A stretch of DNA of 64,000 nt from Diphasiastrum complanatum (GCA_029204225.1 CM055103.1:53175538-53239537); one strand, 5' to 3'. Positions 33,395 through 47,379 are shown, counted from the stretch's first letter. A program made the numbers and translations. Notes: generated by a model not told the origin, from the letters alone.

Positions 33395-34308
33395 ATGTCT
33401 CCCAAGGATACTAGATTCTCTCTTTTATTGAGTCCCCAAAAAGTTGTAAAAAACAAGAAAAAAAAAATAGTATGAGAAGTAATGTATGCATTGAACCAAA
33501 AGGATCATAAAAGTATGACTATGAACAAGGAATGAACTTTAGTAACAAATTGAAGGACACGTGATGTAGGAACATGTTATGAAGTTTCTTATGGAGCACA
33601 AGTTTGTGAGAAAATTGTCACCATACTACTTCGACTATTTTGGACATTTAAGAGGTCAAACTTGTAAATATTGTACATCAACTTCTCATACATGATTAGG
33701 TGATTAAAATATTGTTATTTATTATTTTTAGAGAGTTTTTAGAAGTGGTAGACCTTAAGTCCCACAAAATGGCCTTCATTTGATGAAATTTGGTAGGTTA
33801 GGGTTCATATTTCTCTAGAGAGAGGACAGAGGGAGTCATCTCTCACACCTATAAGTAGGCTGAAAGGTCTGGAGAAAGTAGAACCATTGTCCATTGCCAT
33901 TTGTGAAAGATTCTAGAGCAATAATAGAATCTCATCTTTGGTTCTCTTCTACATGTGTGTAAAACTTGTATTAAATGCTTGGTAGATGTGCATATTTGAA
34001 TGCTATTTTGATGTTTTATGGCTTGTTTATAGAGCCTTAGGTTCAAATCTGAGTAGGGTTTGTATATCTTCTGATTATATTCCATTTGATAGGTGCTTTG
34101 ATCAAGCTAGCAAACTAACATAATGAGTGACTTGCCAAAAATACCATATTTGCTAAATTTAGTAGAGATTTGAGGCAACTCAAATTTTAACATGATTATA
34201 TAAATTTGTTGTAATCAAATTTCTTCTAACACTATGTTGTGAATGCGTCTTGAGGATCAAAAGCACTTTTTAGGTATTTTCAGGTCAATCAAAGTCAAGA
34301 GTAGAGAG
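33394..34308. other. Unassigned region, possible Copia LTR remnant
   Basis: At 33,607 the sequence TGTGAGAAAATTGTCACC resembles the Copia LTR start TGTGAAAAATTGTC. A CCTATAAGTAGG motif follows at about 33,849. No primer site or gag follows, so I do not call an element. Confidence 0.3.
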
Positions 34309-35009
34309 TGTGAAGAATTGCCAAAAATTGGCAAATCTAGCTTGATCAAAGACCATGTAGAACATTGTAAATATTGTGTATAATTGGGTTCCACACATGT
34401 AAGGCCAAGATGCCACGTGGCAAACCACTCCTAATATAGGTTAGGTCAAGTCAAGAGAGTTGGTCATGTCTATTTGGTGGTCATCCCTACTTTATAGGAC
34501 CTACACCTAAGTTTAAGGTGAAAATTTGACCAACTAGCTACCTACCAAGCATAACTCTAGGAAATAGACTAGGGTTTCATTTTAGGTCAAGGAGAGTAAG
34601 TTAAATTCCTTATTACATGCTGGAAATCCACCTAACTTCAAGAAGGAAGTCGAATTTGCTATGTATTCCCTCTCTCCATAGTGAGAAGATAGAAAATTTT
34701 TGGAACTCATTGGCAATCTCAAGCTAGTTCACTATGTACATTGAGTTTTTGTGATCCAAATGAAACCAAATCAATTTCTACTTGTTTCTCAGGTTGAAGG
34801 CCGTACCACAGCCTGTATTACACACGTTTGGGCTCGGATTTCAATGTTGATCAATGCTTTTGATTGTTAATGCTTGTTGTTTGTCAAATTGCCAATGTAG
34901 ATCAACTTTTTTGTGTGTAGTTTTTTGATAGATTGTTAAGCAAGCATCCAATCACTCTTGTGGATCTTTTGTAGATCCATTTATGGTCCTAAAGTACAGT
35001 ACTTTCACA
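34309..35009 (+). repeat. Copia 5' LTR, 701 bp
   Basis: It starts TGTGAAGAATTGCC and ends TTTCACA right before an exact primer site. CCACACATGT and TGCCACGTGGCA motifs (the latter a 12-bp palindrome at about 34,411) occur in its first part. The start resembles those at 4574 and 13,965. Confidence 0.8.
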
Positions 35010-35020
35010 TGGTATCAGAG
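35010..35020 (+). promoter_or_regulatory. Copia primer-binding site
   Basis: TGGTATCAGAG, the exact initiator tRNA-Met complement, directly after the LTR end. Confidence 0.9.
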
Positions 35021-35445
35021 ACAAGTACAAGAGCATAAGCCATTGATCTAATGCAAATCCATTTTTAGCAAGTTTTGGTGCTAAAAGCTAGTATTGAGAG
35101 GGCAAGCTAGAATCTTGATTTTGGTGAGGAGATTTGATCCCAAACTTGGTAGGGGTACAAATCCGTACTATCCACATGTGTGGGCACCTCTGAACCTGCA
35201 CTTAACGCATGGTATTCATTTGATCCAGATAAATTCAATTTGTGAGCTGTTGGTGTAATTTTTGGTGAAAATCCTAGGATAATCTACCAAGATCATATGC
35301 CATTGATTAGATTTGAGTTTGTTCCATGGAATCTAATTAATGTAGGCTGATTTCAAGTCCTATTAAGGTTAAAAACAGGTCTTGAAAGTACACCAAGAAG
35401 GAAGGAAGAGATTAAGTCATGTTTTTTGTCCAAAAATAGCCAAAA

Positions 35446-35790
35446 TTGGCAAGATTTGATTGTAAGTAGATTTCACATCATCTTATCTTCATTCCAACTT
35501 TGTGAGGGAGTGCTAGAACTGAGAAAGTCCATTTTTTGGATTAGAAATCTAATTTGAGTGAAAAATTACAAGAGAGAGACCTTAGTGAGTTTCTAGAGAC
35601 AATCAAATCCATTTCTTGGCAAGATTTGTTTGAAAGTAGTTTTCACTTCATCTTATCTTCATTCCAGCTTTGTGAGGGAGTGATAGAACTGTGATTATAA
35701 GTCCATTTTTTGGATTAGAAATCAAATTTGAGTGAAACACTGCAAGTGTGAGACCTTTGTGAGTTTCAAGTCAATCAAATCTATTTCTTG
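35446..35790 (+). repeat. Tandem duplication of 170 bp in the Copia leader
   Basis: Unit 1 starts at TTGGCAAGATTTGATTG (35,446) and unit 2 at TTGGCAAGATTTGTTTG (35,616). They share CATCTTATCTTCATTCCA, TTTGTGAGGGAGTG and GTCCATTTTTTGGATTAGAA. Unit 2 runs to the gag start. Confidence 0.9.
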
Positions 35791-36129
35791 TTTGTAGAAG
35801 TCACTAGTAAGATGGGATCTGTTGGAGCATACCTTCTAGAAGCTAGTGAGAGATTGAATACTACAAATTATGCTATTTGGAAGGTTAGGATGGAGCCACT
35901 CTTGGTGCTCCAAGACCTTTATGAGTTCTTGATTGAAGATGAAGATGAACCTCTAGGTGCACATGAGTTAGCTAGATACAAGAAGAGATCTAGGCTTGCA
36001 CTTCATTGTGTGAAGATGAATGTGAACAATGATTTGTTGAGAGAAGTATCAGCTTGTACTAGTGCTAAAGAGGCTTGGGAGTCTTTAAAATCAATCTATG
36101 AGTCCCAAGTTTTTTTCAAAAACACTTGA
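35788..36129 (+). pseudogene. Copia gag N-terminus, truncated
   Basis: Gag starts at the Met of MGSVGAYLLEASERL (35,812) and continues NTTNYAIWKVRMEPLL, EDEDEPLGAHELARYKKRSR, ALHCVKMNVNNDLLREV and SAKEAWESLKSIYES. It breaks off at 36,115. The frame is intact. Only the first third of gag remains, and nothing of this element lies to the right. It belongs to the LTR at 34,309. Confidence 0.85.
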
Positions 36130-36775
36130 TCACCAAAAATCCAAAAAAATTCTATAAGTAGCATGTGACGACTTGCACCCGACATTCCATCCAACATTGC
36201 ATCTGACAAGATGCACCCGACAATTTGTATCTGACAGTTTTTTCATGATGAATTGCATTCAACTACCGACGAGTCATTTCCATCTGACGAGTCATTTGCA
36301 TCTAACAAGTCATTTGCATCCAACGAATTATTTGCATCTAACGCCTTACCTAAAAAAAAAACATATAAATACATCGACTGCCCACTTCATTTTTACTTCA
36401 CACAATTTTTGAACGAGTTCATGACAGATTGGCAAATTTCTGGCGATCTGTTTGTTCTCTATTCCAATTCAGCCAATTTTTATTGCAAACTGACTGCTAT
36501 CAATCCTTCTATTGTATTATCCATGCTCCATCGTTTTCATACACCCATTCATCCATGTAGCTCAAAATCCTATCAAATCTCAATCTTATAAATTTTTACC
36601 TTTCCCAAAACTTTCATCTTTGTGTTTTTACCACTTTCACACTCTTTTTACTTTCCATCCGACATTTGTATCCACCAGTTGCATCCGACAAAATTGCATC
36701 CGCCATTGTAGCTTCCAGATCCCATCTGACACCCAATCAAGTGAACACCAAAAAAATAAAAAAAATTCTCAAAAA
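36130..36775 (+). other. Degenerate short repeats and no gene
   Basis: From 36,165 to 36,330 a motif close to GCATCYGACAA / GCATCTAACGA recurs about every 12-20 bp (for example CATTTGCATCTAACAAG and CATTTGCATCCAACGA). It recurs at 36,650-36,730. Related Gypsy leaders or hinge regions often hold such repeats; function is unknown. Confidence 0.45.
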
Positions 36776-37569
36776 ATGGCCGAATCGGATTCAAGATCAG
36801 AGTGAAGGCCTACCAGAAATGCCTCAATCATTGAAACTTGTTCCATGTGAAGACGACATAATGCTCCAATGGTACACACAAGCCGATATGCTTTTCCAGG
36901 AGCTAGAATTTGATATTCCTAAGTGGAAGGAGCATCAAAGCCTCTACTTGATGTATCAGGCATATGAAAATTTCAACGAAAAACAACTGACATTCCGTAT
37001 TGATCTACAAAATTTTTAATTGTATGTTTATTTGGCTGGTAGCAACCTTACATCCTTGGTTTCCTAAGTGGCCATAAGAAGAAACCAGTGAAGCTGACCA
37101 ACATGCTGCAGCAACCTTATGCTGAGTTCCTCGACACCAGCGTCGATAAGTGGAAGAATAAAAATGGCATTTCACTCAAAGCCATCAAATGCAAGAAACT
37201 AGCAACTACATGTGTGTACCTGACCAAGTACACCTACACAAGAAAGGCACATCTGTTGAGGATCCCTCTCCAGATTTTTGCCTAGCTGGGAGAATCCTAT
37301 GAGGGCCATTGAAATATGTATAATTGGGCCGAGATCATCTCCAGACAACTGATAACTAATTGTCTTATAGAAAAGAGCCCCAGTCACATCCTTGGGCTAC
37401 ATACTTTTTGATGTGACTAAGAGTCAGTACTCAATTGACCTGAAGCTTGCCTTGGCTCCAAGAGATGTTGTTGCAAGCCACGATTATCAATCTTCAACAG
37501 CTTCAGCCACACCTTCCCAACAAGCCACTACATCTCATGAGCTTAGAACTAAGAAGCGACACGCGAGGT
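36776..37569 (+). pseudogene. Accessory Gypsy ORF, 5' part, cut by insertion
   Basis: ATG at 36,776 (MAESDSRSE) meets a stop at once, but a shifted frame continues LPEMPQSLKLVPCEDD, ILM-type positions, LFQELEFDIPKW and YLMYQAYENFNEK. It resembles by eye the minus-strand ORF at 7338-5902 (IPKATQIWLLPSDA, LLEAMDF, LALQAYTTWDEE). Later frames carry EFLDTSVDKWKNKNG, NWAEIISRQLITNCLIEK and a Ser/Thr-rich end that stops at the inserted LTR. It picks up at 41,632. Several frameshifts make it a pseudogene. It is probably the 3' accessory ORF of another Athila/Tat-like element on the plus strand. Confidence 0.5.
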
Positions 37570-38254
<685 letters not shown>

Positions 38255-38562
38255 GTATCCCCCACCAAAACTGGTGGCGGTCCCACGACACCTGCCTCAA
38301 CGCTTGAATCTTGTAAATTGTTGTGGTGACGAAGTTGGAAAAAAATGATTATTCATTTGCAAAATAAAATTGCCTGCTACAGGAAAAGTGTAGATACAGA
38401 TTCACTTACGTAAAACTTGATGCTTTATTTGTTGATGATTAACAAGAATAGTAGAATTTGATTGATTTCTTCTCTTATTTGATGTTTGCTTGATTGTACC
38501 AACTCTACCTTCTGTGATACTATTGTCGATGGATTCTAGGATGATGCCTCTGTATTCTGGGA

Positions 38563-39606
38563 TTATGCCTCTGTGTGTTTTGCAAGCTTAGAATAATTGT
38601 CCATGTTGGACAATAGCTTCTTAGCTTTTGCAAGTTGCCTCACTGGACAATCAAGACATGGATGGTTGATACCACATTGTGGACACCAAGGTGAAAAGGT
38701 TGTTGGATCATCTCGATGTGGATATTCTGAATGACGATGTCTTCCTCCACATCCGTAACATCGTATCATGCGTAATATACCATCCCCTATGAGGTGATAG
38801 ACATACACTGGTAACAATTGCTCCTTATCACTCTCCACATAGTAGAGTGGTAAGCTATTATAATCTTCTGATGAGTTCGGAGACATGCATGATGATATGA
38901 CCAATACTTCCACTCCATTACTTTTCACTAAAGACTGTTCTAGTGTGCTCGAAGCAAAACTCCTTTTATCCTCTGAATGAATCCCTTGTTGGCATGTTGT
39001 CAAGTTTGGCCTTTCTTGATGTTGACCTCCAATCGTATGCTCTGCATCATGCCCTTGATTTTGCAATTGAGGATTTCGAACTGGGCCTTTAGTACGTGGA
39101 TGGTCGCCAAAGCAATAACTACACTAGTCTGATTGTAAAATTATATTTTTGCAAGCAGTAGACTCATGGTGGTCATCTACTTGAGGATGTTCTTCGCCAA
39201 CCTTTGAATGCATATCACTTGGTCTTATTGGCTCGTCTTCATCACTTTGTTTTGATTCTATATCTTCTTGATTTGCATAATCATCTGACATGAGTGATGT
39301 CTGCTCTGGCTCTTCGTCTCATGATGCAAGAACTGACGAGACTTTGTTTAACTCTGCTTCCCTTAAGTGGACTTCAATGTTGTTGGCATCTACACAAAGT
39401 TGTGTAGGTGTTGTATAGGATGTGAATGCTTTCATACCAACTTTGATTTTGTCGAGCAGGCCAGTATAATAATATGCCATTACAATCTTTGAAGGAATGG
39501 GAGGATCACAATCCGTCATCATGTTGACAATTCTTCTGGTATAGTCTCGAATAGTTTCATCAGGTAACATAACTACTCGAGCCAATTGTTGCTCTATAGT
39601 TGCCAT
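38563..39606 (-). pseudogene. Gag of the gag-only element
   Basis: ORF 39,606-39,319 has the gag capsid-like reading TRRIVNMMTDCDPPIP and YYTGLLDKIKVGMKAF. After a stretch with stops, ORF 39,066-38,563 carries two Cys/His clusters. The first, CYGCGGRHRHSEYPH, has Tyr where a Cys is expected; the second, CPQCGINHPCLDC, is C-x2-C-x3-H-x4-C and looks intact. The frames are separated by about 250 bp with stops, including some Glu-rich sequence. The protein would package element RNA if intact; here it is probably inactive. Confidence 0.65.
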
Positions 39607-39821
39607 AGCCTCAACAACAGATGACTTGATGTATCAGAAAAATATCTAGCTGTCCCACTTCTTCTTCTTTTTTCTCTTTTTTTTGGGGGTGGGGGGGAAG
39701 GTTTAGGTGAAGGTTCCTCTCAGAGAACTGATATTCTTGCAGAAAGGTGTGAAACTTTCTACAATAAGTTACCAACAACTAGTGGAACGTTCACTTAGCC
39801 TTCATATTTCATAGTTTTATC

Positions 39822-40245
39822 CTTCGCCGACTTGACAGCAGATAAATCTGAATCACACCTATGTGCAGTAGAACAAACGAAGGTTCTTTTTCTGTTTTTA
39901 GTATTATCGTTCGCCGACCTGACAGTAGATAGATCCGAATCACACCTATGTGTAGTGAACCGGGTGAAGATTTTTTTTTTTCTGTTTTTTAGTATTACCC
40001 TTCATCGACTTGACAATAGATAGATTTGAATCACACCTATGTGCAGTGAATCGGACAAAGGTTCTTTTTCTATTTTTAGTACTAATCTTCGCCAATCTGA
40101 AAGTAGATGGATCTGAATCACACCTGTGCAGTAAATTGGGCGAAGGTTCTTTTTCTGTTTTTAGTATTATCCTTCGCCGACCTGACAGTAGATAGATGTG
40201 AATCACACCTATATGCAGTGAATCGGATGAAGGTTCATTTTCTGT
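39822..40245. repeat. Five tandem repeats of about 88 bp
   Basis: Units start at 39,822, 39,909, 40,000, 40,087 and 40,172. Each has CTTCGCCGACCTGACAGTAG, then GAATCACACCTATGTGCAGT and a T-rich end (CTTTTTCTGTTTTTAG). It is in the leader of the gag-only element. Confidence 0.9.
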
Positions 40246-40276
40246 TTTTTTAGGGTTTTTGGTTTTTTTTTTTTAA

Positions 40277-40850
40277 GTCGATTTCAAAAATTTGTAGCTT
40301 GCTCATTACTTAACGAAATGTCAAAAATATATATATATCAGAAAGCCCTTTCAATGCTCTATAGCTCTAGCTAGTCAGATGGAATTATAGAAAATAGAAG
40401 ATAGGGCAAAAAATGAATCAAACAGGGCAGAAAAAACAAAATCTGGAAGTTCCTGGTTTTTTACAAGTTTACATAATTTTGTGGCCAACTTAAAAAATTT
40501 GTAACTTGCTCAATACTGAACGGAATTAAAAATAAATAATGGAAAGAAGCTCTGTCAATGTTCTACAGCTGTAGCTATTCAAATTGAATTACAGAGAATA
40601 GAAACATGGGCGAAAATTGAATAAAAAAGAAGCAAAAAATAAAAAAACAGAATTTCTGGTTTTTGACAAGTTTACAGAATTTTGTGGCCAACTTCAAAAT
40701 TTGTAACTTGCTCAATACTGAACAGAATTCAAAAAAAATTAAATTGAAAGAAAGCCCTTTCAATGCTCTACAATTGTACCTATTCGGATTGAATTACAGA
40801 GAATAGAAATCTGGGCAAAAATTGAATAAAAAGAGAAGAAAAATTAAAAA
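40277..40850. repeat. Three tandem repeats of about 205 bp
   Basis: The motif GTAACTTGCTCAATACTGAAC occurs at 40,501 and 40,703, with a variant at 40,294. Units share CTTTCAATGCTCTA, GAATTACAGAGAATAGAAA and ACAAGTTTACAGAATTTTG. Also in the leader. Confidence 0.9.
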
Positions 40851-41025
40851 AAAAAAACAGAAAATACAGTCACCACTCATTTTTTGAATGTTTTTGAACA
40901 TAACTCTCACAAATCACATCCATAATACAAAGCTAACCCTAGCATGCCAAGACCAAGATGCCTAAATGCATTCTAACCACAAAATATGAAAGAAAATGCT
41001 AACAAGCAAGATGAGAGTGCATTGC

Positions 41026-41043
41026 TCCCCGAGAACAGCGCCA
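41026..41043 (-). promoter_or_regulatory. Primer-binding site, TGGCGC type
   Basis: Minus strand TTTTGGCGCTGTTCTCGGGGA follows the LTR end CTACA after two or three bases. It is the same type as at 11,586-11,602, with mismatches, and supports a Gypsy (Athila/Tat-like) origin. Confidence 0.65.
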
Positions 41044-41047
41044 AAAT

Positions 41048-41626
<579 letters not shown>

Positions 41627-41631
41627 GAGGT

Positions 41632-41873
41632 CATCTACACAAGTCTTCAGACATGCTGATATCACACCACCAGCAAAGAAGTAGCAACAAAAGGTCACCA
41701 CCAGCAAACCGGTTGACTCGGAGACGAAGTCAGATACTCCACCAGCCAAGACCAAGAAGTTGATTCGAAGGAAGAAGAAGCAGATGGCTGGATACGAAGA
41801 TGTCCCATCCAGCAATGATGATAATGAGGATGAAAAGGAAGGTAGCTTGCAGACACGAAGAACCAAAAAATGA
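41632..41873 (+). pseudogene. Accessory Gypsy ORF, 3' part after insertion
   Basis: Across the excised insertion the frame reads KKRHAR then SSTQVFRHADITPPAKK with no shift. One stop follows; then the frame continues TTSKPVDSETKSDTPPAK, a basic RRKKKQMAGYED stretch and an acidic NDDNEDEKEG stretch to a stop at 41,873. Low-complexity, charged sequence of this type fits the C-terminal half of the accessory ORF. Confidence 0.5.
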
Positions 41874-42489
41874 TGACAATTGTCTGCTATCTCCTCACCT
41901 CAGCTCCAGTTAATGGACACCCACCAGACACAATCACATGCTTGAAGATCTAGAACTCAATCACCATCCAGGTGTTGGAAAGAGGTGTGTGAAAAAGATA
42001 GGTCGAATAGAATTGAATAATCTTCATGCTTGAGGTATAGGAATATGAAAATCTATTTATACTAGCAATTAGGTCGTCAAATGCATCATCCAGTTGGCTG
42101 TGATGTGCTGGCATCCATCCAGTTAGGACTTCTTGGAAATTACTTGCTTGATGAATTAATGCAAGTCGGTGGCTTTGGTCATAAACAATCTGTTTGTAGA
42201 TTTGAACGTAGACTGTCACTCTGCAAAAATGAACGTAAAATGTCATGCAAAAAATGTGAATAATGGGAAGGTCTTCGCCAACATTATTTCCTTAACATTT
42301 GAGGCATTTGGCATTTTGCAAAAAAACTGAAGTGAGAGAAAATGCCGAAAGACGAAAAACCAAAAATGCCGACATTGTGAGCCATTTTCGAGTAGTTATG
42401 CAGACTGTGTAAAAACATGAAGAAATCTGCAAGTTTGGATAAAAGTTGAATGAAGATTAAAAAGACGATTAGTCGATTAGCGACTATTC

Positions 42490-44840
42490 CAGGAAATTGG
42501 ACCATTGTTGAGGAAGAATGTAAATCCAGAAGTGGATTTATGAGTGTCTACATCTCTTGCCCAACTTGCATCTATGTAACCACTGAGTAAATTGAGTTTG
42601 TCATTGTCGACTACTCCATAACAAATGCAAAAGTCCATAGTAGCTCAAAAATATCTCATGACTCTGACAAGAGCCTTCCAATGTGTTATACCAGGGTTAG
42701 TCATAAACTGACTTAGGAAGCTGACTACAAAAGCTATGTCTGGCCTAGTATAGATCATTGCATACATAAGAGATCCTATTATCGAATGATAAGGATACTC
42801 AGGCATCTGCTCTTTCTCTTCGATTGTTTGCGGACACTGGTCCTTTGACAATTTGAGACCTAGTTCCATTGGTGAGAGAGCTAATTTGCAATTAATCAGA
42901 TTGTATCTAACTACTATATTATAGATGTACCTCTGTTGAGTAATGTAGATCAACTTCTGATTTGTCTTTGTCAATTTGTATACCTAGGCAAAAATGAGCT
43001 TCGCCCAGATCGGTCATGTCGAATTCAGAAGATGGCATTGTCCTGTCTTCTTTTATCAGATCAATATTGTTGCCGAAGAGCAATGTGTCATCCGGCGTAT
43101 AAAGTGATAATGATAAAAGACTGTTGTACTGTCTTGAAGTAAACATTCGAATATGAAGAGCTTGGTGTGTAGCCGTGATCAATAACAAAAGTATTGATTC
43201 TCTGAAACCATGCTCGAGTAGATTGCTTCAAGCCATAAAGTGCCTTATGGAGTTTACACACATGATTGTGTTTACCTTCGATAATATAACCTTCCGGTTG
43301 CACCATGTAAATGTCTTCTTCAATAACTCCATTGAGATATGTTGTCTATACATCCATTTGATGTATTTCCAAATCCGCTGCAGCAGCAAATGACAATAAA
43401 AGTTGAATAGAAGAATGCTTAGCTACTAGACTGAAGGTATCAGTGTAATCAACATCGTATACCTGAGAAAATCCTTTAGTGACAAGTCGGACTTTTCTTC
43501 TATGGATGCTTCCGTCTGCTTTATACTTGACTTTGAAAATCCATTTGCAATCAACTACGTTTCTGCTAGTAGGTAATTCGACAATTTTCCATGTCTGGTT
43601 CTTGATAAGAGATGAATACTCTTTATCCATAGCTTCTTTTCAGAGATTGGAATCGACGGGTTGACTGAGTGCCTCTTCGACAATTGTCAGTCCTGAACAA
43701 GGTAGGCTACAGACTCATCGATATATCTTATAGGTGGTCTGCTAGCTCTTGATGATCTTCTGGGGAATAGAGAAAGTTGATCATTTTCATCATATTGTAG
43801 TTGTTGAACCACAACATCATCATCTTCAGATTCGCTATTGATAAAGTAGATGATCTTGGACCTTCAATGGGAATAGTCAACTAAGGAACCTCGAAGTTCA
43901 ATATGTCGGACAAGTCAGCTACATGGGCTTTTCCTTTTCCCTCGAGGTCGATAAACTAATCTTCAATGAAGATGACATTCCGGCTAGTGAATATCTTTGA
44001 CTCAATAGGATCGAACAACTTGTAAGCTTGATCTGAAGTAGTGTAGCTGATGAAAATACATTTGAAGACTCTGAAAGTCGAACTTCTTCTTGAGATTGTG
44101 AGGAATCTGCGCATAAGCAGTACATTCAAAAACTCATAAGTTTGATAAAGAAGTTTGGTACCTGTCCAAACTTCAAATGGTGTTTGTCTGAGAGACCTTT
44201 AGTAGGACATCTATTCTGAATATAGGTTGTTGTTGAGACAGCTTCCGCCCAGAAGGACTTTGGAAGTGTCGCATGTGATAACATGCACTTTGTCGATTCG
44301 ACTAAGGTTTTGTTCTTTCTCTTGGCAAGACCATTTGACTGAGGCGAATAGGAGGTAATGTATTGTTGCTCAATGTCGTTGTTAAAGTAGTACTCCTTGA
44401 ATTCGGTGGAGATGTATTTTCTCCCATTGTCAGACCTCAGTGCTTTGATTCGTCCCAGTTTGATTTTCTACATGCTCTTTAAATTATCTGAATTTGATGA
44501 AAGCTTCTCATTTTTGCTTAATGAAGTAAACAACTGTTCTTCAAGAGAATTTGTCAATAACCATCATAAAGTACTTTGCATCTAGCAATGAAGGAGTTTG
44601 CATAGATCCACATGTATCTGAATGAACAACATCTAACAGACCTTTTGATGCATGCTTATGACTCAATCTAAAAGGAATCCTAGTCTGATTTCCAAGGATG
44701 CAACTATGGTAGACAAGGAGATCGACTTTGCCAGAAGGATAGTCGAGAAACCCACGTCATGTCAGAGTTGATAGAGATATTCATCTTCGAGTCAACTGCA
44801 GCCAAATCGAAAGAAATTTAGTTAAAATTTGTTCAATCTT
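42490..44840 (-). pseudogene. Copia relic: integrase, RT and RNase H
   Basis: Minus strand. Integrase core remains from about 44,600 (YFMMVIDKFS) with several stops, then SQTPFEVW-like and SNVIFIED positions near 44,000. RT spans 43,630-43,088: QTWKIVELP, VDCKWIFKVKYKADGS, YDVDYTDTFSLVAKH, LEIHQMDV, KALYGLKQSTRAWF. The YVDD box is altered to YTPDD at about 43,100 by an indel. RT end and RNase H lie at 43,070-42,490: [46 protein letters not shown]. No intact frame remains over the whole length. 41,874-42,490 to its left is probable LTR sequence without genes. Confidence 0.8.
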
Positions 44841-44852
44841 TAATCCAATTAC

Positions 44853-46380
44853 ATGTTCAACATGTTTCAACTGAGTGTTCCAAATGCCGATCCAACAATG
44901 AGCATGCACATTACCAGCAACAACATCCCCACCAACAGATATGGGGGGGGGAGAGTGGATTTACAGACATCCACTGAAGCAGCCACATTGCCAACGACAA
45001 CATCACCAGCCAAGGTCACAAAATCAAAGACAGTAATGACAAGGCTAAGAAGGCAGATGGGAAATCCAAAGAGACACAATCAGAAGAAGTATTCCAGTCA
45101 TGATGAAGATCCTTCAGAAAGGAGAAGCACAAGTATTGAAAAATCAGTCTCCTTCTTCAACCAGCCATCTTGCCATACATCTACATCCATTTTCATGCCA
45201 TCGCCCACACCGTCTACCACTGTCACCACCACCACCACCCTACCTTCCATCTGTCTGTTTGCCATCATACCACTATTCATCTGAGAAATCTTCAAGTTTT
45301 TCAAATCCTAATAGTCTTACCGAAGCGGCTAAAAGATCAATGCAAATGTCTTGTGGAGACCAACTACCACTTACATTGGTTGGTCAGCCATAATAAAAGA
45401 TCCAAGAAGCTGAGGAGGAAAGGACAAAACTTAAGCAACAAATGAGTCAGATTGATCTTGATCAAAAGAAACTCTCTGGAGCAATGGTAGTTGAATCCCC
45501 TCCTATGAAGCTTGAAGAGATCCAAAAGTAATGGATCAAAGGAAGAAGGAGCTGCAGAAAAAGAAAAGATGAAGACAATCGTGAACCTGCAAAATAAAAC
45601 GAGCCCCTCAACCATCAAGTGCTGGTCAAAGCTCGACATTGCAAGGGTCCAAGGCTGCAACTGTAGAACTATCAATCCCGTCACCCTTCCACCAAGTCCA
45701 TATTCGACCCATCTGTCCAATATGTTCCTACCACTAATTTGTCGATGAATCCATTCCCTTGAAGACTGATAACCAAGATTTGTGCAACCTATCAAGATAG
45801 AGCATCGACAAAACTGGAACTTCAACTGAGAGAAGAACTGAGGAAATGCCTAGAAGAAAATGGAGGATATAGACCTCCCAGAAGTTAGTATCTGCCAAGA
45901 AACCAAAAATGAAATCGTCGATGGCAGATAGAAGTGATATATAAAAAAAAAAAAGACATGCGGAATGCACTTAGGCAGGTAAGATTGTGAAGCTGCTAGA
46001 AACTCTCCAATTTTGAGAATGTCAACCACTTGCAACAATAAGACATTCTAGTTACATCGCAACAATTTGTAGAAAATAGTTTTTGTGATAAAGACCGACA
46101 AAGCACTTGGTTTTATGAAGCGAACGAGGATCTACACTTTTCCAAGTGACAATCGAAGATGCCAATGTAAAGTAGAGCAATATCATCCAATATGGGTTGC
46201 AGTGGGTCCTGCAACACATTAGGAGTGGGATGATGTTGGCTGATTCTGATGAATCCCCAAGATACTCGACCATAGCTAACCAAGAGCACCTCTCACCTTA
46301 GACCGAGGAGGTCTCTAAGAAGACGAGACGAACGAAGACTGAGAGCCGAGTATGGGAGCCAAGGAATACTAGTTAGTACT
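44853..46380 (+). pseudogene. Charged Ser/Thr/Pro-rich ORF remains, Gypsy accessory type
   Basis: The first 143-codon frame has TTTSPAKVTKSKTVMTRLRRQMG, HDEDPSERR and a Thr/Pro-rich stretch (PSPTPSTTVTTTTT). Later pieces in shifted frames have AEEERTKLKQQMSQIDLDQKK (coiled-coil-like) and REELRKCLEENGGY. Pattern and position resemble the piece at 41,632-41,873, so the ORF may have been further split by the minus-strand Copia relic between them. I cannot name a domain. Confidence 0.35.
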
Positions 46381-47090
46381 GTCAAGTAGAAATTGTGTAA
46401 GCCTCATGGTGAATCCTGAAAGATGGAATGACCATGTAGGAACTAGTATTTCTAGGCAAAGTAATAAATGCAAGTAGATCCCGCTTAAAGAAAGTAGAGT
46501 GAGCCACCTTTTGATGGTGACCTCTAGCAGAGAGCATAATTCCACTTGTGTGAAATGTTGAAATGCCACTAGGATGCCACCTAAGGAGCTCTCTTGCTTA
46601 TTTAAGAGACTCCATCTTTGAGAAGAGAAACTTTTTGTGTAATGCATCTACTCCATGTCCAAATGAGAAGAGCCTCCACGAGTTTTGGTGCATTCGATTG
46701 AGCTCCTTGATCATGCTTGTTTCTTGAGTGATGCATTCCTGATCTTGCCCTTCCATCCTTTGTGTGTGGTTGTGGATCGTAGAGTGGATTAGTTTTCCTA
46801 TTTTCTTGTGGATTAATGTAGGAATTAGCATTCATGTAAACTAAATAGGCTGAATTTGTGATGTAAATCTTGCATATCTTCTTACAGTCCAGTTCTTGAT
46901 GTTCTTGGGCTATCCAAGAATCAAGAAATGAGTGTTTCTTGATCCTTGGACTGTTAGAATGCTGTTAGATTAGTTTCTTGTTTCAGTTATGTGGATTAAT
47001 GTATGTGTAGAATAGTTTTAATGTTTAGGATCTGAAACATTTTTGCAGCAATAGAGTAGGATTTTGATCACTGTTCAACGATTCTACATG
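46381..47090 (+). other. Possible LTR, no gene
   Basis: Starts near TGTCAAGTAGAAATTGTG. A TTATTTAAGAGAC motif at about 46,595 could be a TATA box. No second copy or primer site to confirm. The two overlapping minus-strand ORFs (46,835-46,598) match nothing. Confidence 0.25.
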
Positions 47091-47379
47091 TTGATTTTAT
47101 GGTTGAACGTTTTGGCATGCAAGATTTGACTGATTGTGGTCATTTATGCATGTGCTTTCAGTGCAAGAGTGACCAATCTGAGTGTCCTCTGACAGACATG
47201 AAACTTAGAAAATGTAGATCCGTCATTCTGCCTGATCTGGGCATTGTAATAAACAAGAAACATCCAATAAATGTCCAAACGAGCTTGATAATAGGCAGAA
47301 CAGTTCTATAAGCAAGAAAGAAGAAGCCAACAGATTCTCTGGAGAGGGAATCTATCAACAGGAAACTATATCTTGCACT

